A stretch of 64,000 nt of DNA from NCBI RefSeq assembly GCF_019375555.1, contig NZ_JAHXDN010000003.1:124001-188000 (forward strand). Reading direction: 5' to 3'. Shown here one piece after another: positions 10,165 through 17,978 of the stretch. The notes beneath the pieces are model-generated. The model saw only the letters and a program-made list of their open reading frames with translations, was not told where the DNA came from and ran no database searches. How positions within the stretch are numbered: the first letter of the stretch is position 1; each line of letters opens with the position of its first letter. Both the position numbers and the translations under genes were made by a program. Source of the stretch: Roseobacter insulae. GTDB lineage: Bacteria > Pseudomonadota > Alphaproteobacteria > Rhodobacterales > Rhodobacteraceae.

Positions 10165-10250
10165 GACGGCAGGATGCCTCTTTGTGCAGGATGGTGAAAG
10201 CCCTTTCCGGTCAGCGACCGTCGCAAAATGCCGATGCGGCGGCGGGCAAC

Positions 10251-10287
10251 AAAAAAAGCCGGGGACCTGACAGGCACCCGGCTTTTT
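10251..10287 (-). terminator. Intrinsic terminator of the rpsF-rpsR-rplI operon
   Basis: On the minus strand, AAAAAGCCGGG and CCCGGCTTTTTTT pair around a short loop, ending in a seven-T tract. It lies about 20 bases after the rplI stop and is symmetrical enough to act in both directions. Confidence 0.9.
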
Positions 10288-10308
10288 CGTGATGTGATAT
10301 GAGACCGA

Positions 10309-10941
10309 TCAGGACTTGGTTTCTGCGTCGTCCTGATCTTCCTCGGACGGCTCGGACACGGCTTCGGCCAGATCTTCGTCTTCGGAGGTCGCAGCCCCTA
10401 TATCCTCGAAAAGCTCGGCAATTTCGAAGTCGGCAGCGGCTTCTTCTTCGGCGGCCAGTTCCTGAATGGATTTACCGGCAGCCTGCAATTCGGCCTCTTC
10501 GGGCGAGCGGGCCACGTTGAGCTCGATTGTGGCGTCGACTTCCGGGTGCAGAACGATCTGTACGGAATGCAGGCCCAGTTCCTTGATCGGCTGCAGAACA
10601 ACCTGTTTGCGATCCACGGTGAATCCGGCCTCGGTCGCGGCTTCGGCGGCGTCGCGGGTGGTGACAGAGCCGTAGAGCGCGCCGGAATCGGACGCGGAGC
10701 GAATCACGATGAACTGCTGCCCATCGAGTTTCTCTGCGAGCGATGACGCTTCTTTCTTGGTCTCCAGGTTGCGGGCCTCAAGCTGCGCTTTTTGCTGCTC
10801 GAAGGCTTCGATGTTGGATTTCGAAGCGCTGAGCGCCTTGCCTTGCGGCAACAGGAAGTTGCGGGCGTAGCCGGGTTTCACATCGACGACTTCGCCCATC
10901 TGGCCCAGTTTTGCGACACGTTCGAGAAGGATAACTTGCAT
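10309..10941 (-). CDS. rplI: 50S ribosomal protein L9 with acidic C-terminal extension
   Basis: L9 binds 23S rRNA near the L1 stalk and reaches across to neighbouring ribosomes. The first 150 residues are standard: [38 protein letters not shown], and the C-domain segment [21 protein letters not shown]. Residues about 155-210 form an unusual Glu/Asp/Ala-rich tail ([18 protein letters not shown]) not present in the 149-residue enterobacterial protein; similar acidic tails are common in Rhodobacteraceae L9. It is last in the S6-S18-L9 operon, ten bases after rpsR. Confidence 0.98.
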   Translation of the reverse strand: MQVILLERVAKLGQMGEVVDVKPGYARNFLLPQGKALSASKSNIEAFEQQKAQLEARNLETKKEASSLAEKLDGQQFIVIRSASDSGALYGSVTTRDAAEAATEAGFTVDRKQVVLQPIKELGLHSVQIVLHPEVDATIELNVARSPEEAELQAAGKSIQELAAEEEAAADFEIAELFEDIGAATSEDEDLAEAVSEPSEEDQDDAETKS

Positions 10942-10951
10942 GATGCTCTCC

Positions 10952-11179
10952 TTACTTCACGGCGTAGGGCAGAAGTGCCAGAAAGCGGGCGCGTTTGATG
11001 GCACGGGCCAGCTCGCGTTGCTTCTTGGCAGAGACTGCGGTGATACGGCTGGGCACGATCTTGCCGCGCTCAGAGATGTAGCGTTGCAGCAGACGGGTGT
11101 CCTTGTAGTCGATCTTCGGCGCGTTGTCGCCCGAGAAGGGGCAGACCTTGCGACGGCGGAAAAATGGTTTAGCGGCCAT
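10952..11179 (-). CDS. rpsR: 30S ribosomal protein S18
   Basis: The 75-residue S18 pairs with S6 on the platform of the small subunit. Signatures are [14 protein letters not shown] at the N-terminus, [20 protein letters not shown] and [21 protein letters not shown], all intact. The Cys in KVCPFSG is retained. It is the middle gene of the operon, 26 bases after rpsF. Confidence 0.99.
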   Translation of the reverse strand: MAAKPFFRRRKVCPFSGDNAPKIDYKDTRLLQRYISERGKIVPSRITAVSAKKQRELARAIKRARFLALLPYAVK

Positions 11180-11205
11180 GGGTTATATCCTTGTCCTGAA
11201 GCTGA

Positions 11206-11565
11206 CTAACGGCGCTCGCGGCGGTCGCCACGGTCGCGTTCGTCGCGTTTCTGCATCTGCACGGAAGGCAGTTCCGCGTGCTCATCGACCTTGATGGTCA
11301 GAACGCGCATCACGTCGTCATGCAGGCGCATCAGGCGTTCCATTTCCTGAACGGCCGGTGCCGGGGCATCCGAGCGCAGGAAGGCATAGTGGCCCTTGCG
11401 GTTCTTGTTGATCTTGTAGGCCATCGTCTTGACGCCCCAGTACTCGTGATCCACGAGATTGCCGCCGTTGTCGGACAGGACGGCGCCGAAATGTTCGATC
11501 AGCCCTTCGGCCTGCGTGTTGGACAGGTCCTGACGCGCGATCATAACATGCTCATATTTAGGCAT
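11206..11565 (-). CDS. rpsF: 30S ribosomal protein S6
   Basis: This 119-residue protein starts MPKYEHVMIARQDLSNTQAE and contains GVKTMAYKINKNRKGHYAFL, the S6 signature. The C-terminus is extended by a basic Arg/Asp/Glu-rich segment (KRDERDRGDRRERR) where E. coli has the glutamylated tail. It is the first gene of the operon; a leader hairpin at 11601-11632 may give feedback control by the S6:S18 complex. Confidence 0.98.
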   Translation of the reverse strand: MPKYEHVMIARQDLSNTQAEGLIEHFGAVLSDNGGNLVDHEYWGVKTMAYKINKNRKGHYAFLRSDAPAPAVQEMERLMRLHDDVMRVLTIKVDEHAELPSVQMQKRDERDRGDRRERR

Positions 11566-11600
11566 GTAGCTTCCTCATTTATATCAAGGCGCATTTCAAA

Positions 11601-11632
11601 GGTGGGGCCTGGTATCCTTCTGCGGCCCCGCC
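11601..11632 (-). promoter_or_regulatory. Hairpin in the rpsF leader, possible S6:S18-responsive element
   Basis: Read as RNA from the minus strand, GGCGGGGCC and GGCCCCACC pair around a 14-base loop (GCAGAAGGATACCA), with CCG at the end of the 5' arm. It sits about 35 bases upstream of the rpsF start. In many bacteria the S6:S18 dimer represses its own operon by binding a leader hairpin presenting CCG; the placement fits, but I cannot verify the consensus by eye. Confidence 0.4.
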
Positions 11633-11836
11633 ACGAGAGACTGCGCGGTTCAAGTATGTGCAAAAGGAAGGGCCGATATACACGCTTTGGCGTGCAGCGC
11701 AAGGCTCTATGCCCGCCCCATGCGCGCCCGCATTGACGGCATCTTTCTTAAAATAGTCCCGGCCGCGCCAGAAAGCCGTCTTATTTGCGTCTTGATTGGG
11801 CGTTTTCCTGCTCGTTAACCAAGAGAGGGAAAGCGC

Positions 11837-12325
11837 ATGTCCAGCACAGTCGATCCGATCAGCTTTGACTCCATCGCACCGCAACCGGTGCGGACAACAG
11901 ACGGTAGCCGAATGCTGATGCGCGCAGCGCAGGGCGTGGTCGGCGCTGCGCTGATCCTGACGGCCCTTGGCCTTTGGTTCGCACCCGGTGCAAGCTGGGA
12001 TCACGAACTGATGCTTTTCAAGCTGCTGGCGTCCGCGATTGGCGGCATGGCCGGGATCGCCCTGTTGCAAGGCTTTGTTCGTCCTGCGCCACCCAAGGTG
12101 GAGGTGGACACAATTCGTCACGAAGTGCGCCTGGTACGCACCCGCGGCAAGGACCGGTTCGTTCTGGACCGCTGCGCCTTCAAGGATCTGACCAGCGTCG
12201 AGAATTCCGGCACCTACGTGAAGCTCTGGGGCAAGAACGACGCTTTGCTGGCCGAAGTGGCCGCAACCGACCGGGTCGCGCATCGCAGCCTCGTCACCGC
12301 CCTGCGGGTTGCCGGCAAACTCTGA
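11837..12325 (+). CDS. Hypothetical membrane protein with two transmembrane segments
   Basis: A 162-residue protein with a polar N-terminus (about 1-28), two hydrophobic segments near residues 30-50 and 57-77 (GVVGAALILTALGLWFAP and LLASAIGGMAGIALLQGF), and a soluble cytoplasmic-looking C-terminal domain (VDTIRHEVRLVRTRGKDRFVLDRCAF) that may fold as a small beta-rich domain. AGAGAGGGAAAGCGC precedes the ATG. I recognise no named family. It stands alone between the divergent rpsF operon and yceI. Confidence 0.7.
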   Translation: MSSTVDPISFDSIAPQPVRTTDGSRMLMRAAQGVVGAALILTALGLWFAPGASWDHELMLFKLLASAIGGMAGIALLQGFVRPAPPKVEVDTIRHEVRLVRTRGKDRFVLDRCAFKDLTSVENSGTYVKLWGKNDALLAEVAATDRVAHRSLVTALRVAGKL

Positions 12326-12454
12326 CTTCCGAAATTCACATAGGCGGAAAAGCGCGCTGTTCATCAGCGCGCATTCCCTGTTGAGACCTGCGGGATTGCC
12401 TTGGACGCACCGCACACCACATAACCTTCTGTATTAATAACAGGAGGTTCTTCC

Positions 12455-13027
12455 ATGAAATCACTTCTTCTTGCTGCCGCGCTGACAGCCACAGCCGGTA
12501 TGGCTGCTGCTTCTGCAGAGAAATACGTGCTCGATTCCAGCCACAGCCAGGTGCTGTTCAGCTACAACCATCTCGGCTTTTCAACCACCTACGGCATGTT
12601 TTCCGGTTTTGAAGGGGAAATCATGTTCGATCAGGCCGATCCCGCCGCCTCGTCCGTGAACGTGTCGATGCCGGTGATGAGCATGTTCACCGGCTGGGAA
12701 AAGCGTGAGGGGCATTTCATGTCCGAGGATTTCTTCGGCGCTGAAGAAGGCGACATGATTACTTTTTCCTCCACCTCCATCGAGGTGACCGGCGATGACA
12801 CCGCCAAGATCACCGGCGATCTGACGATGAACGACGTCACCAAGTCGGTTGTGCTGGATGTCAAACTGAACCAGACGGGCGACCACCCCCAGGCGGGCAA
12901 ACCATGGGCGGGCTTCGATGCCACGGCAACGGTGCTGCGCTCCGACTTCAACCTTGGCGCTTTCGCGCCCTACGTCAGCGATGAAGTCGAAATCAACATC
13001 TCGATCGAGGCGATGAAAGCGGAGTAA
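12455..13027 (+). CDS. YceI-family periplasmic protein
   Basis: The 190-residue product has a cleavable signal peptide (MKSLLLAAALTATAGMAAASA) and a YceI lipocalin-like beta barrel: YVLDSSHSQVLFSYNHLGFSTTYGMFSGFEG, WEKREGHFMSEDFFGAEE (split here around residues 80-97), and DFNLGAFAPYVSDEVEI near the end. YceI proteins bind polyisoprenoid or ubiquinone-like lipids; the exact role is unsettled. AGGAGG lies seven bases before the ATG. The gene is convergent with a cytochrome b561 gene that carries a second YceI domain, sharing a terminator, which suggests a linked quinone or redox role. Confidence 0.93.
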   Translation: MKSLLLAAALTATAGMAAASAEKYVLDSSHSQVLFSYNHLGFSTTYGMFSGFEGEIMFDQADPAASSVNVSMPVMSMFTGWEKREGHFMSEDFFGAEEGDMITFSSTSIEVTGDDTAKITGDLTMNDVTKSVVLDVKLNQTGDHPQAGKPWAGFDATATVLRSDFNLGAFAPYVSDEVEINISIEAMKAE

Positions 13028-13050
13028 GCTGTCACAACGGCAGAAACGAC

Positions 13051-13086
13051 AAAAGCCGCGCAGTGGGTTGCGCGGCTTTTTTTTTT
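13051..13086. terminator. Bidirectional terminator between yceI and the cytochrome b561-YceI gene
   Basis: Perfect arms AAAAGCCGCGCA (13051-13062) and TGCGCGGCTTTT (13069-13080) flank a six-base loop, followed by six further T on the plus strand and preceded by A residues for the opposite strand. Confidence 0.93.
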
Positions 13087-13088
13087 GG

Positions 13089-14291
13089 TTACTGTTCGGC
13101 GCGGGTGGCGGTCAGCGAGATGTTCACCGCCACGTTGAACCCCAGTGTTCCCTCGTCTTTCTGGTTGTCGCCGATCCCGTAATTGCGCCGGTCCAGCGTT
13201 GCGCTGCCCGTCATGGTCGCAACGTCCCCTGATATCTCCAGTGTGAAGGGCAGGGTGACTGGCACCGAGGTGTCCTTCATGGTCAGTGTGCCCTGGGCTT
13301 CATACCCGCTTTCCGATCGCAGAATCTCCGCAACAAAAACCGCCGTCGGGAAAGCCTCCGCGTTGAAGTAATCGGCCCCCAGTGCCTGGCTGGTGACCGA
13401 GCCCAGCGTCAGCGACCCGATGGACACAGTGGTTTCCACAGTACCGGCGGTTCCCGCGGTGACGTCTTCATCGAATGATATTGCAGAGGTCCAGTCCGCG
13501 AAACTGCCCTGAACGTTCGTGCCCAGCTGGCGGACCGTTATGGTGATCTCGCCTTCCTGCACCTGCCAGTCCGATTGCACGTCCTCCAGAGCGGCGGCGG
13601 AGACGGTTGGCCCATGAGCCGCGTAAAGACCTAGGGCGTTGCCCACAAAAAGGGCGCTGATCCAGATCGCCACGGCGCTTGTCACGGGGGCCACGATGCG
13701 ATGGCCGCCGCCGGTTGCTGCTACCTCCGGGCGCCCGGGCAGCATCCGCCGCAACGTGGCATCCTTGTCAATGACGTGGTGTTTTACCGCGCCGGCGACA
13801 TGCAGCAGGATCGACGCTGCCAATACGCGTTCAAAGACGATGTGAAGCCCTGCCGTTACGGCCGCAACGGTTTCGGATTTGGGCACAAGGGGAAGCGATT
13901 GCCCCAAGGGCCACCAGATCGGCGCAAACCCATCCGTCGCGGCATGGTGCACCCAACCTGACAGGGGCACCAGCAGCAAGGATCCGTACAGCAGCCAGTG
14001 CACGGTTTCGGCGGCGAGACTTTCGACCTTGCGGTCCGGATGCAGCAAGCCGGGTTTGGGTTGGCTGAGTGCCCAGACAATACGTGCGAGTGCTACAAAA
14101 AATACCGTCACGCCCAGGGTTTTGTGCAGCGAGAACAGCCAGGCTTTCCGCGCAAGCTGCTCGGATGTGTCGAACGGCAGGCTGTTGGCGTAGATGCCCA
14201 GCGGGATCAGCGTCAGCACCAGAAGCGCGGTGAGCCAATGGAATGTTTTGGTGACACTGCCGTAATGCGAAGCGGTATTGGAAAGGGACAT
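13089..14291 (-). CDS. Cytochrome b561 fused to a YceI domain
   Basis: The product has 400 residues. Residues about 1-185 form a four-helix di-heme cytochrome b561 domain with histidines in HYGSVTKTFHWLTALLV, LHKTLGVTVFFVALARI, WVHHAATDGF and LHVAGAVKHHVIDKDATLRRMLPG. A further membrane segment lies near 205-225, and residues about 235-400 are a periplasmic YceI domain (WTSAISFDED, ALGADYFNAEAFPTAVF, NYGIGDNQKDEGTLGF). The fusion links a membrane quinol-heme electron carrier to a lipid/quinone-binding barrel. The ATG at 14291 is preferred (GAGGTTA upstream) to an ATG 24 bases earlier. Confidence 0.9.
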   Translation of the reverse strand: MSLSNTASHYGSVTKTFHWLTALLVLTLIPLGIYANSLPFDTSEQLARKAWLFSLHKTLGVTVFFVALARIVWALSQPKPGLLHPDRKVESLAAETVHWLLYGSLLLVPLSGWVHHAATDGFAPIWWPLGQSLPLVPKSETVAAVTAGLHIVFERVLAASILLHVAGAVKHHVIDKDATLRRMLPGRPEVAATGGGHRIVAPVTSAVAIWISALFVGNALGLYAAHGPTVSAAALEDVQSDWQVQEGEITITVRQLGTNVQGSFADWTSAISFDEDVTAGTAGTVETTVSIGSLTLGSVTSQALGADYFNAEAFPTAVFVAEILRSESGYEAQGTLTMKDTSVPVTLPFTLEISGDVATMTGSATLDRRNYGIGDNQKDEGTLGFNVAVNISLTATRAEQ

Positions 14292-14513
14292 CGGTAACCT
14301 CAAACGTCGTGACATCCTGCATCATGTAGCGGGTCACCGGCTGGACGCAATGCCAGCCAGTGCACAGAGGGTGCGCGCCCGTGAGCAGGGGGGACGCAGG
14401 CAGGAGTATTGGCCGATGCGCCCCGTGCCCCTGCCGGGCCGGTTCCGCCGTTGCCTCGCCCGCGCGGGCAGGCTAAGCCAGACAGAACCATTACCAAGAG
14501 GAGACCGTCTTTC

Positions 14514-15449
14514 ATGAGCATCGCATTTGTTTTTCCGGGGCAGGGGGCGCAAACCATCGGTATGGGAAAGGCGCTGGCGGACGCCTATCCAACGGCGCGC
14601 GCGGTGTTCGACGAAGTTGATGATGCCTTGGGCGAAAAGCTCAGCAGCCTGATCTGGGACGGGGAGATCGACACGCTGACGCTAACGGAAAACGCGCAAC
14701 CGGCGTTGATGGCCACCTCGATGGCCGCCTTGCGCAGTCTGGAGGCGGAAGGCATCGGGCTGGACCGTGTGAGCTATGTCGCGGGGCACTCGCTTGGGGA
14801 ATACTCGGCGCTGGCTGCGGCAGGAACCTTCAGCATTGCCGACGCCGCACGGTTGTTGCGCATTCGCGGCCGCGCGATGCAACAGGCCGTGCCGGTGGGC
14901 GAGGGAGCCATGGCGGCCATCCTCGGGCTTGACGTCGACGAGGCGGCGGATGTCGCGGCCCGCGCGGCACAGGGCGAGATCTGCCAGATCGCCAATGAGA
15001 ACGACCCCGCGCAAAATGTGGTGTCGGGCACCCGGGAGGCGGTGGAGCGCGCGGTGGCGCTGGCCAAGGAGGCAGGGGCCAAACGCGCATTGATGCTGCC
15101 GGTATCGGCGCCTTTCCACTGTGCTCTGATGGAGCCTGCCGCTGCGGAGATGGCGCAGGCGCTGGACAAGGTGACGCTGAACGCCCCCAAGGTACCGCTG
15201 GTTGCAAACGTGCTTGCCGCATCGGTCAACGACACGACGCTGATCCGGTCGCTGCTGGTGGATCAGGTTACCGGGCGGGTGCGCTGGAAATCCTCGGTGG
15301 AGTGGATGGCCGGACAGGGCGTCACGGAATTCTGGGAAATCGGCGCGGGCAAGGCGCTCAGCGGTATGATCCGCCGGATCGCAAAAGACAGCACACAGCG
15401 CAACGTCGGCACACCGGAGGACGTGACATCCGTGGTCGCGAGCCTTTGA
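14514..15449 (+). CDS. fabD: Malonyl-CoA:ACP transacylase
   Basis: FabD moves malonyl from CoA to ACP, supplying the extender unit for type II fatty-acid synthesis in the cytoplasm. The 311-residue protein starts MSIAFVFPGQGAQTIGMG; the nucleophilic serine is in AGHSLGEYSAL (about residue 92), and the catalytic histidine is in PVSAPFHCALM. The quartet ends with KALSGMIRRI, a family signature. AAGAGGAGA precedes the ATG at 14514. It is the first of a fab cluster (fabD, fabG, acpP, fabF), though 517 bases separate it from fabG. Confidence 0.97.
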   Translation: MSIAFVFPGQGAQTIGMGKALADAYPTARAVFDEVDDALGEKLSSLIWDGEIDTLTLTENAQPALMATSMAALRSLEAEGIGLDRVSYVAGHSLGEYSALAAAGTFSIADAARLLRIRGRAMQQAVPVGEGAMAAILGLDVDEAADVAARAAQGEICQIANENDPAQNVVSGTREAVERAVALAKEAGAKRALMLPVSAPFHCALMEPAAAEMAQALDKVTLNAPKVPLVANVLAASVNDTTLIRSLLVDQVTGRVRWKSSVEWMAGQGVTEFWEIGAGKALSGMIRRIAKDSTQRNVGTPEDVTSVVASL

Positions 15450-15455
15450 GGACGA

Positions 15456-15494
15456 TTTGAAACATTTTTGAAACACAGGGTGAACGTTTGAAAC
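15456..15494 (+). repeat. Three direct TTTGAAAC repeats, roughly helically phased
   Basis: TTTGAAAC occurs at 15456-15463, 15467-15474 and 15487-15494. The starts are 11 and 20 bases apart, so all three lie close to the same face of the helix. They sit immediately after fabD, upstream of the small ORF and fabG. This is the layout of a regulator that binds direct repeats, but I cannot name one. Confidence 0.45.
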
Positions 15495-15594
15495 CCGCAA
15501 ACATTTGACCTGAAAGGCTTCCATCAGCTAATATTTCCGTATCCGTCGATATTTCCGGCGGTGTAACGATTGTGACTGTTGATTGGATGATTGC

Positions 15595-15777
15595 ATGGTT
15601 TCTTTTAGAAAAGGCGTGGCGCTTTTAGCGATAGCCATTGCCGGAGTCTCCGCCCTCGCAAGCGACGCTGCCACGGTGGATGACGGCATCAGCACCTTTG
15701 CTAATACCACGATGTCCGCGTCCTCCTCAGACGGGCGCGCGCGTATCGGTGATATCAGCCGCGCCGGAGTCATCTAG
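15595..15777 (+). CDS. Possible small exported protein
   Basis: A 60-codon ORF starts MVSFRKGVALLAIAIAGVSALASDA, a good match to a Sec signal peptide (basic n-region, hydrophobic core, Ala-x-Ala-like cleavage site), followed by a short Ser/Thr/Asp-rich mature part of about 35 residues. There is only a weak Shine-Dalgarno (TTGGATGATTGC). I recognise no homologue. An overlapping minus-strand ORF of 81 codons is a competing reading but lacks a signal peptide or ribosome binding site. Confidence 0.35.
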   Translation: MVSFRKGVALLAIAIAGVSALASDAATVDDGISTFANTTMSASSSDGRARIGDISRAGVI

Positions 15778-15918
15778 ACACCGCAGCGGCGTTGAAACAG
15801 GTGGCATCCCGATGCAGATGCGTATCAGGGGTGCGCGAGGCGTGCGCAAGACAATGGTCTCCTGCATCGTGAGCCTGTGCGGCGCGGCCGACCCATCAAG
15901 CGAGGTTGAATTTGTCAG

Positions 15919-15955
15919 GCTGGCGTGGCACTCCCACGCCAGCTTTTGATTTTTG
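15919..15955 (+). terminator. Strong hairpin with T-tract just upstream of fabG
   Basis: Perfect ten-base arms, GCTGGCGTGG (15919-15928) and CCACGCCAGC (15934-15943), enclose a five-base loop and are followed by TTTTGATTTTT. It ends about 12 bases before the fabG start, overlapping the upstream side of its GGGAGA Shine-Dalgarno. It either terminates an upstream RNA or attenuates fabG; fabG would then need antitermination or a very close promoter. Confidence 0.75.
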
Positions 15956-15966
15956 GGAGACCCTGA

Positions 15967-16704
15967 ATGTTTGATCTGACTGGTAAATCTGCGCTCGTCA
16001 CCGGCGCCTCGGGGGGGATCGGTGCAGAGATCGCCCGGACACTGCACTGTGCAGGCGCGACAGTCGGTTTATCGGGAACACGGGTTGATCCCCTGGAGGC
16101 GCTGGCTGCGGAGCTTGGCGAGCGCGCGCATGTTCTGCCGTGCAATCTGAGCGACATGGCCGCGGTGGAGGCGTTGCCGAAACAGGCGATCGAGACGATG
16201 GGTTCCGTGGACATTCTTGTCAACAATGCCGGGATCACCCGGGACAACCTGTTCATGCGCATGTCGGACGAGGAGTGGAATTCGGTTCTGGACGTCAATC
16301 TGACCGCAACCTTCAAGCTTTGCAAAGGTGTGATGCGCGGCATGATGAAGGCGCGGTGGGGCCGGATCGTGAATATTTCCAGCGTTGTCGGCGCAACCGG
16401 GAACCCCGGCCAGGCGAATTACGCCGCGTCAAAGGCGGGCATGATCGGCATGTCCAAAAGCCTTGCCTACGAGGTGGCGAGCCGTGGCATCACCGTGAAT
16501 GCGGTGGCCCCCGGTTTCATTGAAACCGCGATGACAGACAAGCTGACAGAGGATCAAAAGGCCGGAATCATGGGGCAAATTCCTGCCGGGCGCATGGGCA
16601 CGCCGGCAGAAATCAGCGCGGCCGTGGCCTATCTGGCGAGTGCGGAGGCGGGCTATGTTACCGGTACCACCTTGCATGTGAATGGCGGTATGGCCATGTT
16701 GTAG
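15967..16704 (+). CDS. fabG: 3-oxoacyl-ACP reductase
   Basis: FabG reduces 3-ketoacyl-ACP with NADPH in each round of fatty-acid elongation. The 245-residue product is a classical SDR: cofactor loop TGASGGIGAEIA, NNAGITRD, active-site serine in NISSVVGATGNPGQ and catalytic YAASKAG. Length and the C-terminal GYVTGTTLHVNGGMAML agree with FabG. GGGAGACCCTGA precedes the ATG. Linkage to fabD, acpP and fabF supports the specific assignment among the many SDRs. Confidence 0.96.
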   Translation: MFDLTGKSALVTGASGGIGAEIARTLHCAGATVGLSGTRVDPLEALAAELGERAHVLPCNLSDMAAVEALPKQAIETMGSVDILVNNAGITRDNLFMRMSDEEWNSVLDVNLTATFKLCKGVMRGMMKARWGRIVNISSVVGATGNPGQANYAASKAGMIGMSKSLAYEVASRGITVNAVAPGFIETAMTDKLTEDQKAGIMGQIPAGRMGTPAEISAAVAYLASAEAGYVTGTTLHVNGGMAML

Positions 16705-16955
16705 GTCAGATTTGCGCCGCGCTCAAAGAGTGTGCACAATGCGTTTGCCATCTGTGCCGCTTGTGCTAAAGGGGGCGCAGTTTTGAGCCCGGATATGCAG
16801 TTGCATGTTGGGATCGATCCGAACAAGGTACGGCAGGCGCCGCGCCAACACGGACAGAGCCGCCCCTTTGGGGCAAACGTCTGACCATCCCGGGATCACC
16901 GGGTGGGCGGGCAACCGAAAGGGGCCAGTATGGCCCGAACGAATGAGGGACTATT

Positions 16956-17189
16956 ATGAGCGACATCGCAGATCGCGTTAAGAAAATCGTTGTTGAGCAC
17001 CTTGGTGTTGAAGAGGATAAAGTAGCTGAGAATGCTTCTTTCATCGACGATCTTGGTGCAGACAGCCTCGATACTGTCGAGCTGGTGATGGCATTCGAAG
17101 AAGAATTCGGCATCGAAATTCCTGATGACGCCGCCGAAACCATCCAGACATTTGGCGACGCGGTGAAGTTCATTACCGAAGCCTCCTAA
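16956..17189 (+). CDS. acpP: Acyl carrier protein
   Basis: The 77-residue acidic protein carries the growing acyl chain on a 4'-phosphopantetheine arm attached to the serine in [20 protein letters not shown] (Ser about residue 37). It starts [20 protein letters not shown]. It has its own 250-base upstream region and a strong terminator, fitting the very high and separate expression of acpP in proteobacteria. It lies between fabG and fabF as expected, with a GNAT gene intervening before fabF. Confidence 0.99.
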   Translation: MSDIADRVKKIVVEHLGVEEDKVAENASFIDDLGADSLDTVELVMAFEEEFGIEIPDDAAETIQTFGDAVKFITEAS

Positions 17190-17220
17190 TAGCCGCCGGG
17201 CTTTTCCGGCAACGAGATTA

Positions 17221-17256
17221 AAAAGGCGTCTTTCCGCGAGGAAAGGCGCCTTTTGT
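17221..17256 (+). terminator. Intrinsic terminator downstream of acpP
   Basis: The arms AAAAGGCGTCTTTCC and GGAAAGGCGCCTTTT pair with one G-T mismatch around GCGA and end in TTTTG. It lies about 30 bases after the acpP stop. Confidence 0.9.
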
Positions 17257-17354
17257 CCTATAAAGTTCGCGGAGGGGTTGAATTGGCGCCCTGTCTCGCG
17301 CAAATCTGCGAAAAGAGGGCGCAAAGCCCCGCAATCAGAGCAGAGGCAGCAAAG

Positions 17355-17888
17355 ATGTCGCGCACGATACCAACAATCAACACGTCGCGGTTGACCCTGC
17401 GCGGGATGCGCCCGGAGGATTTTGGGCGCTATGCCGCGATCTGGTCGATGCCGGAGGTTGTGGAACACATCAACGGCGCGCCCTGGTCGCGCAGCAAGGC
17501 GTGGGATGCATTCCTGCGCAACGCGGGGCACTGGCAGATCACGGGTTTCGGCCAGTGGGCGATTCACCGGCACCGTGCACCCGACATGTGTGGGCAGGTG
17601 GGGTTTTTCTATGCAAAACGGGATCTTGGTGAGGATTTTGACGATTTTCCCGAGGCAGGATGGGTGCTTGCGCCGGAGGCGCATGGGCAGGGCCTCGGGA
17701 TCGAAGCGGCGCGGGCGGCGCATGACTGGTTCGACCGCGTGGTCACCGGCAGGCTTGTCTGCATGATCGCGCCGGAACATGGCGGATCACTGCGCATTGC
17801 CGACGCTCTGGGCTACGAGTTGATGCGGGATGCAGAATTCGATGGCAGTGCTGTCCGATTGATGGCACGCAAGGGACCACCACAGTAA
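17355..17888 (+). CDS. GNAT-family N-acetyltransferase
   Basis: The 177-residue product belongs to the RimJ/RimL-like Acetyltransf_3 branch: N-terminal PTINTSRLTLRGMRPEDFGRY, a central FGQWAIHRHRAPDMCGQVGF, and the acetyl-CoA loop region EAGWVLAPEAHGQGLGIEAARAAHDWF. It probably acetylates an amino group on a protein N-terminus or small molecule; the substrate cannot be read from the sequence. The ATG at 17355 (GAGG eight bases upstream) is preferred to an ORF start 102 bases earlier that lies in the acpP terminator. It interrupts the acpP-fabF neighbourhood. Confidence 0.87.
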   Translation: MSRTIPTINTSRLTLRGMRPEDFGRYAAIWSMPEVVEHINGAPWSRSKAWDAFLRNAGHWQITGFGQWAIHRHRAPDMCGQVGFFYAKRDLGEDFDDFPEAGWVLAPEAHGQGLGIEAARAAHDWFDRVVTGRLVCMIAPEHGGSLRIADALGYELMRDAEFDGSAVRLMARKGPPQ

Positions 17889-17978
17889 CATTGCGGCGAT
17901 GCGCTGTGTACTGAGTGCACTTGCACAAAAACCTCCCTGCACTGTATGGGGTGGGACGAAATTGAGAGGGGCATTACG

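Noticed and set aside
11579..12415. A 278-codon minus-strand ORF upstream of rpsF
   Set aside because: It covers the small membrane-protein gene in antisense and has no domain; the plus-strand gene has a good ribosome binding site and membrane segments.
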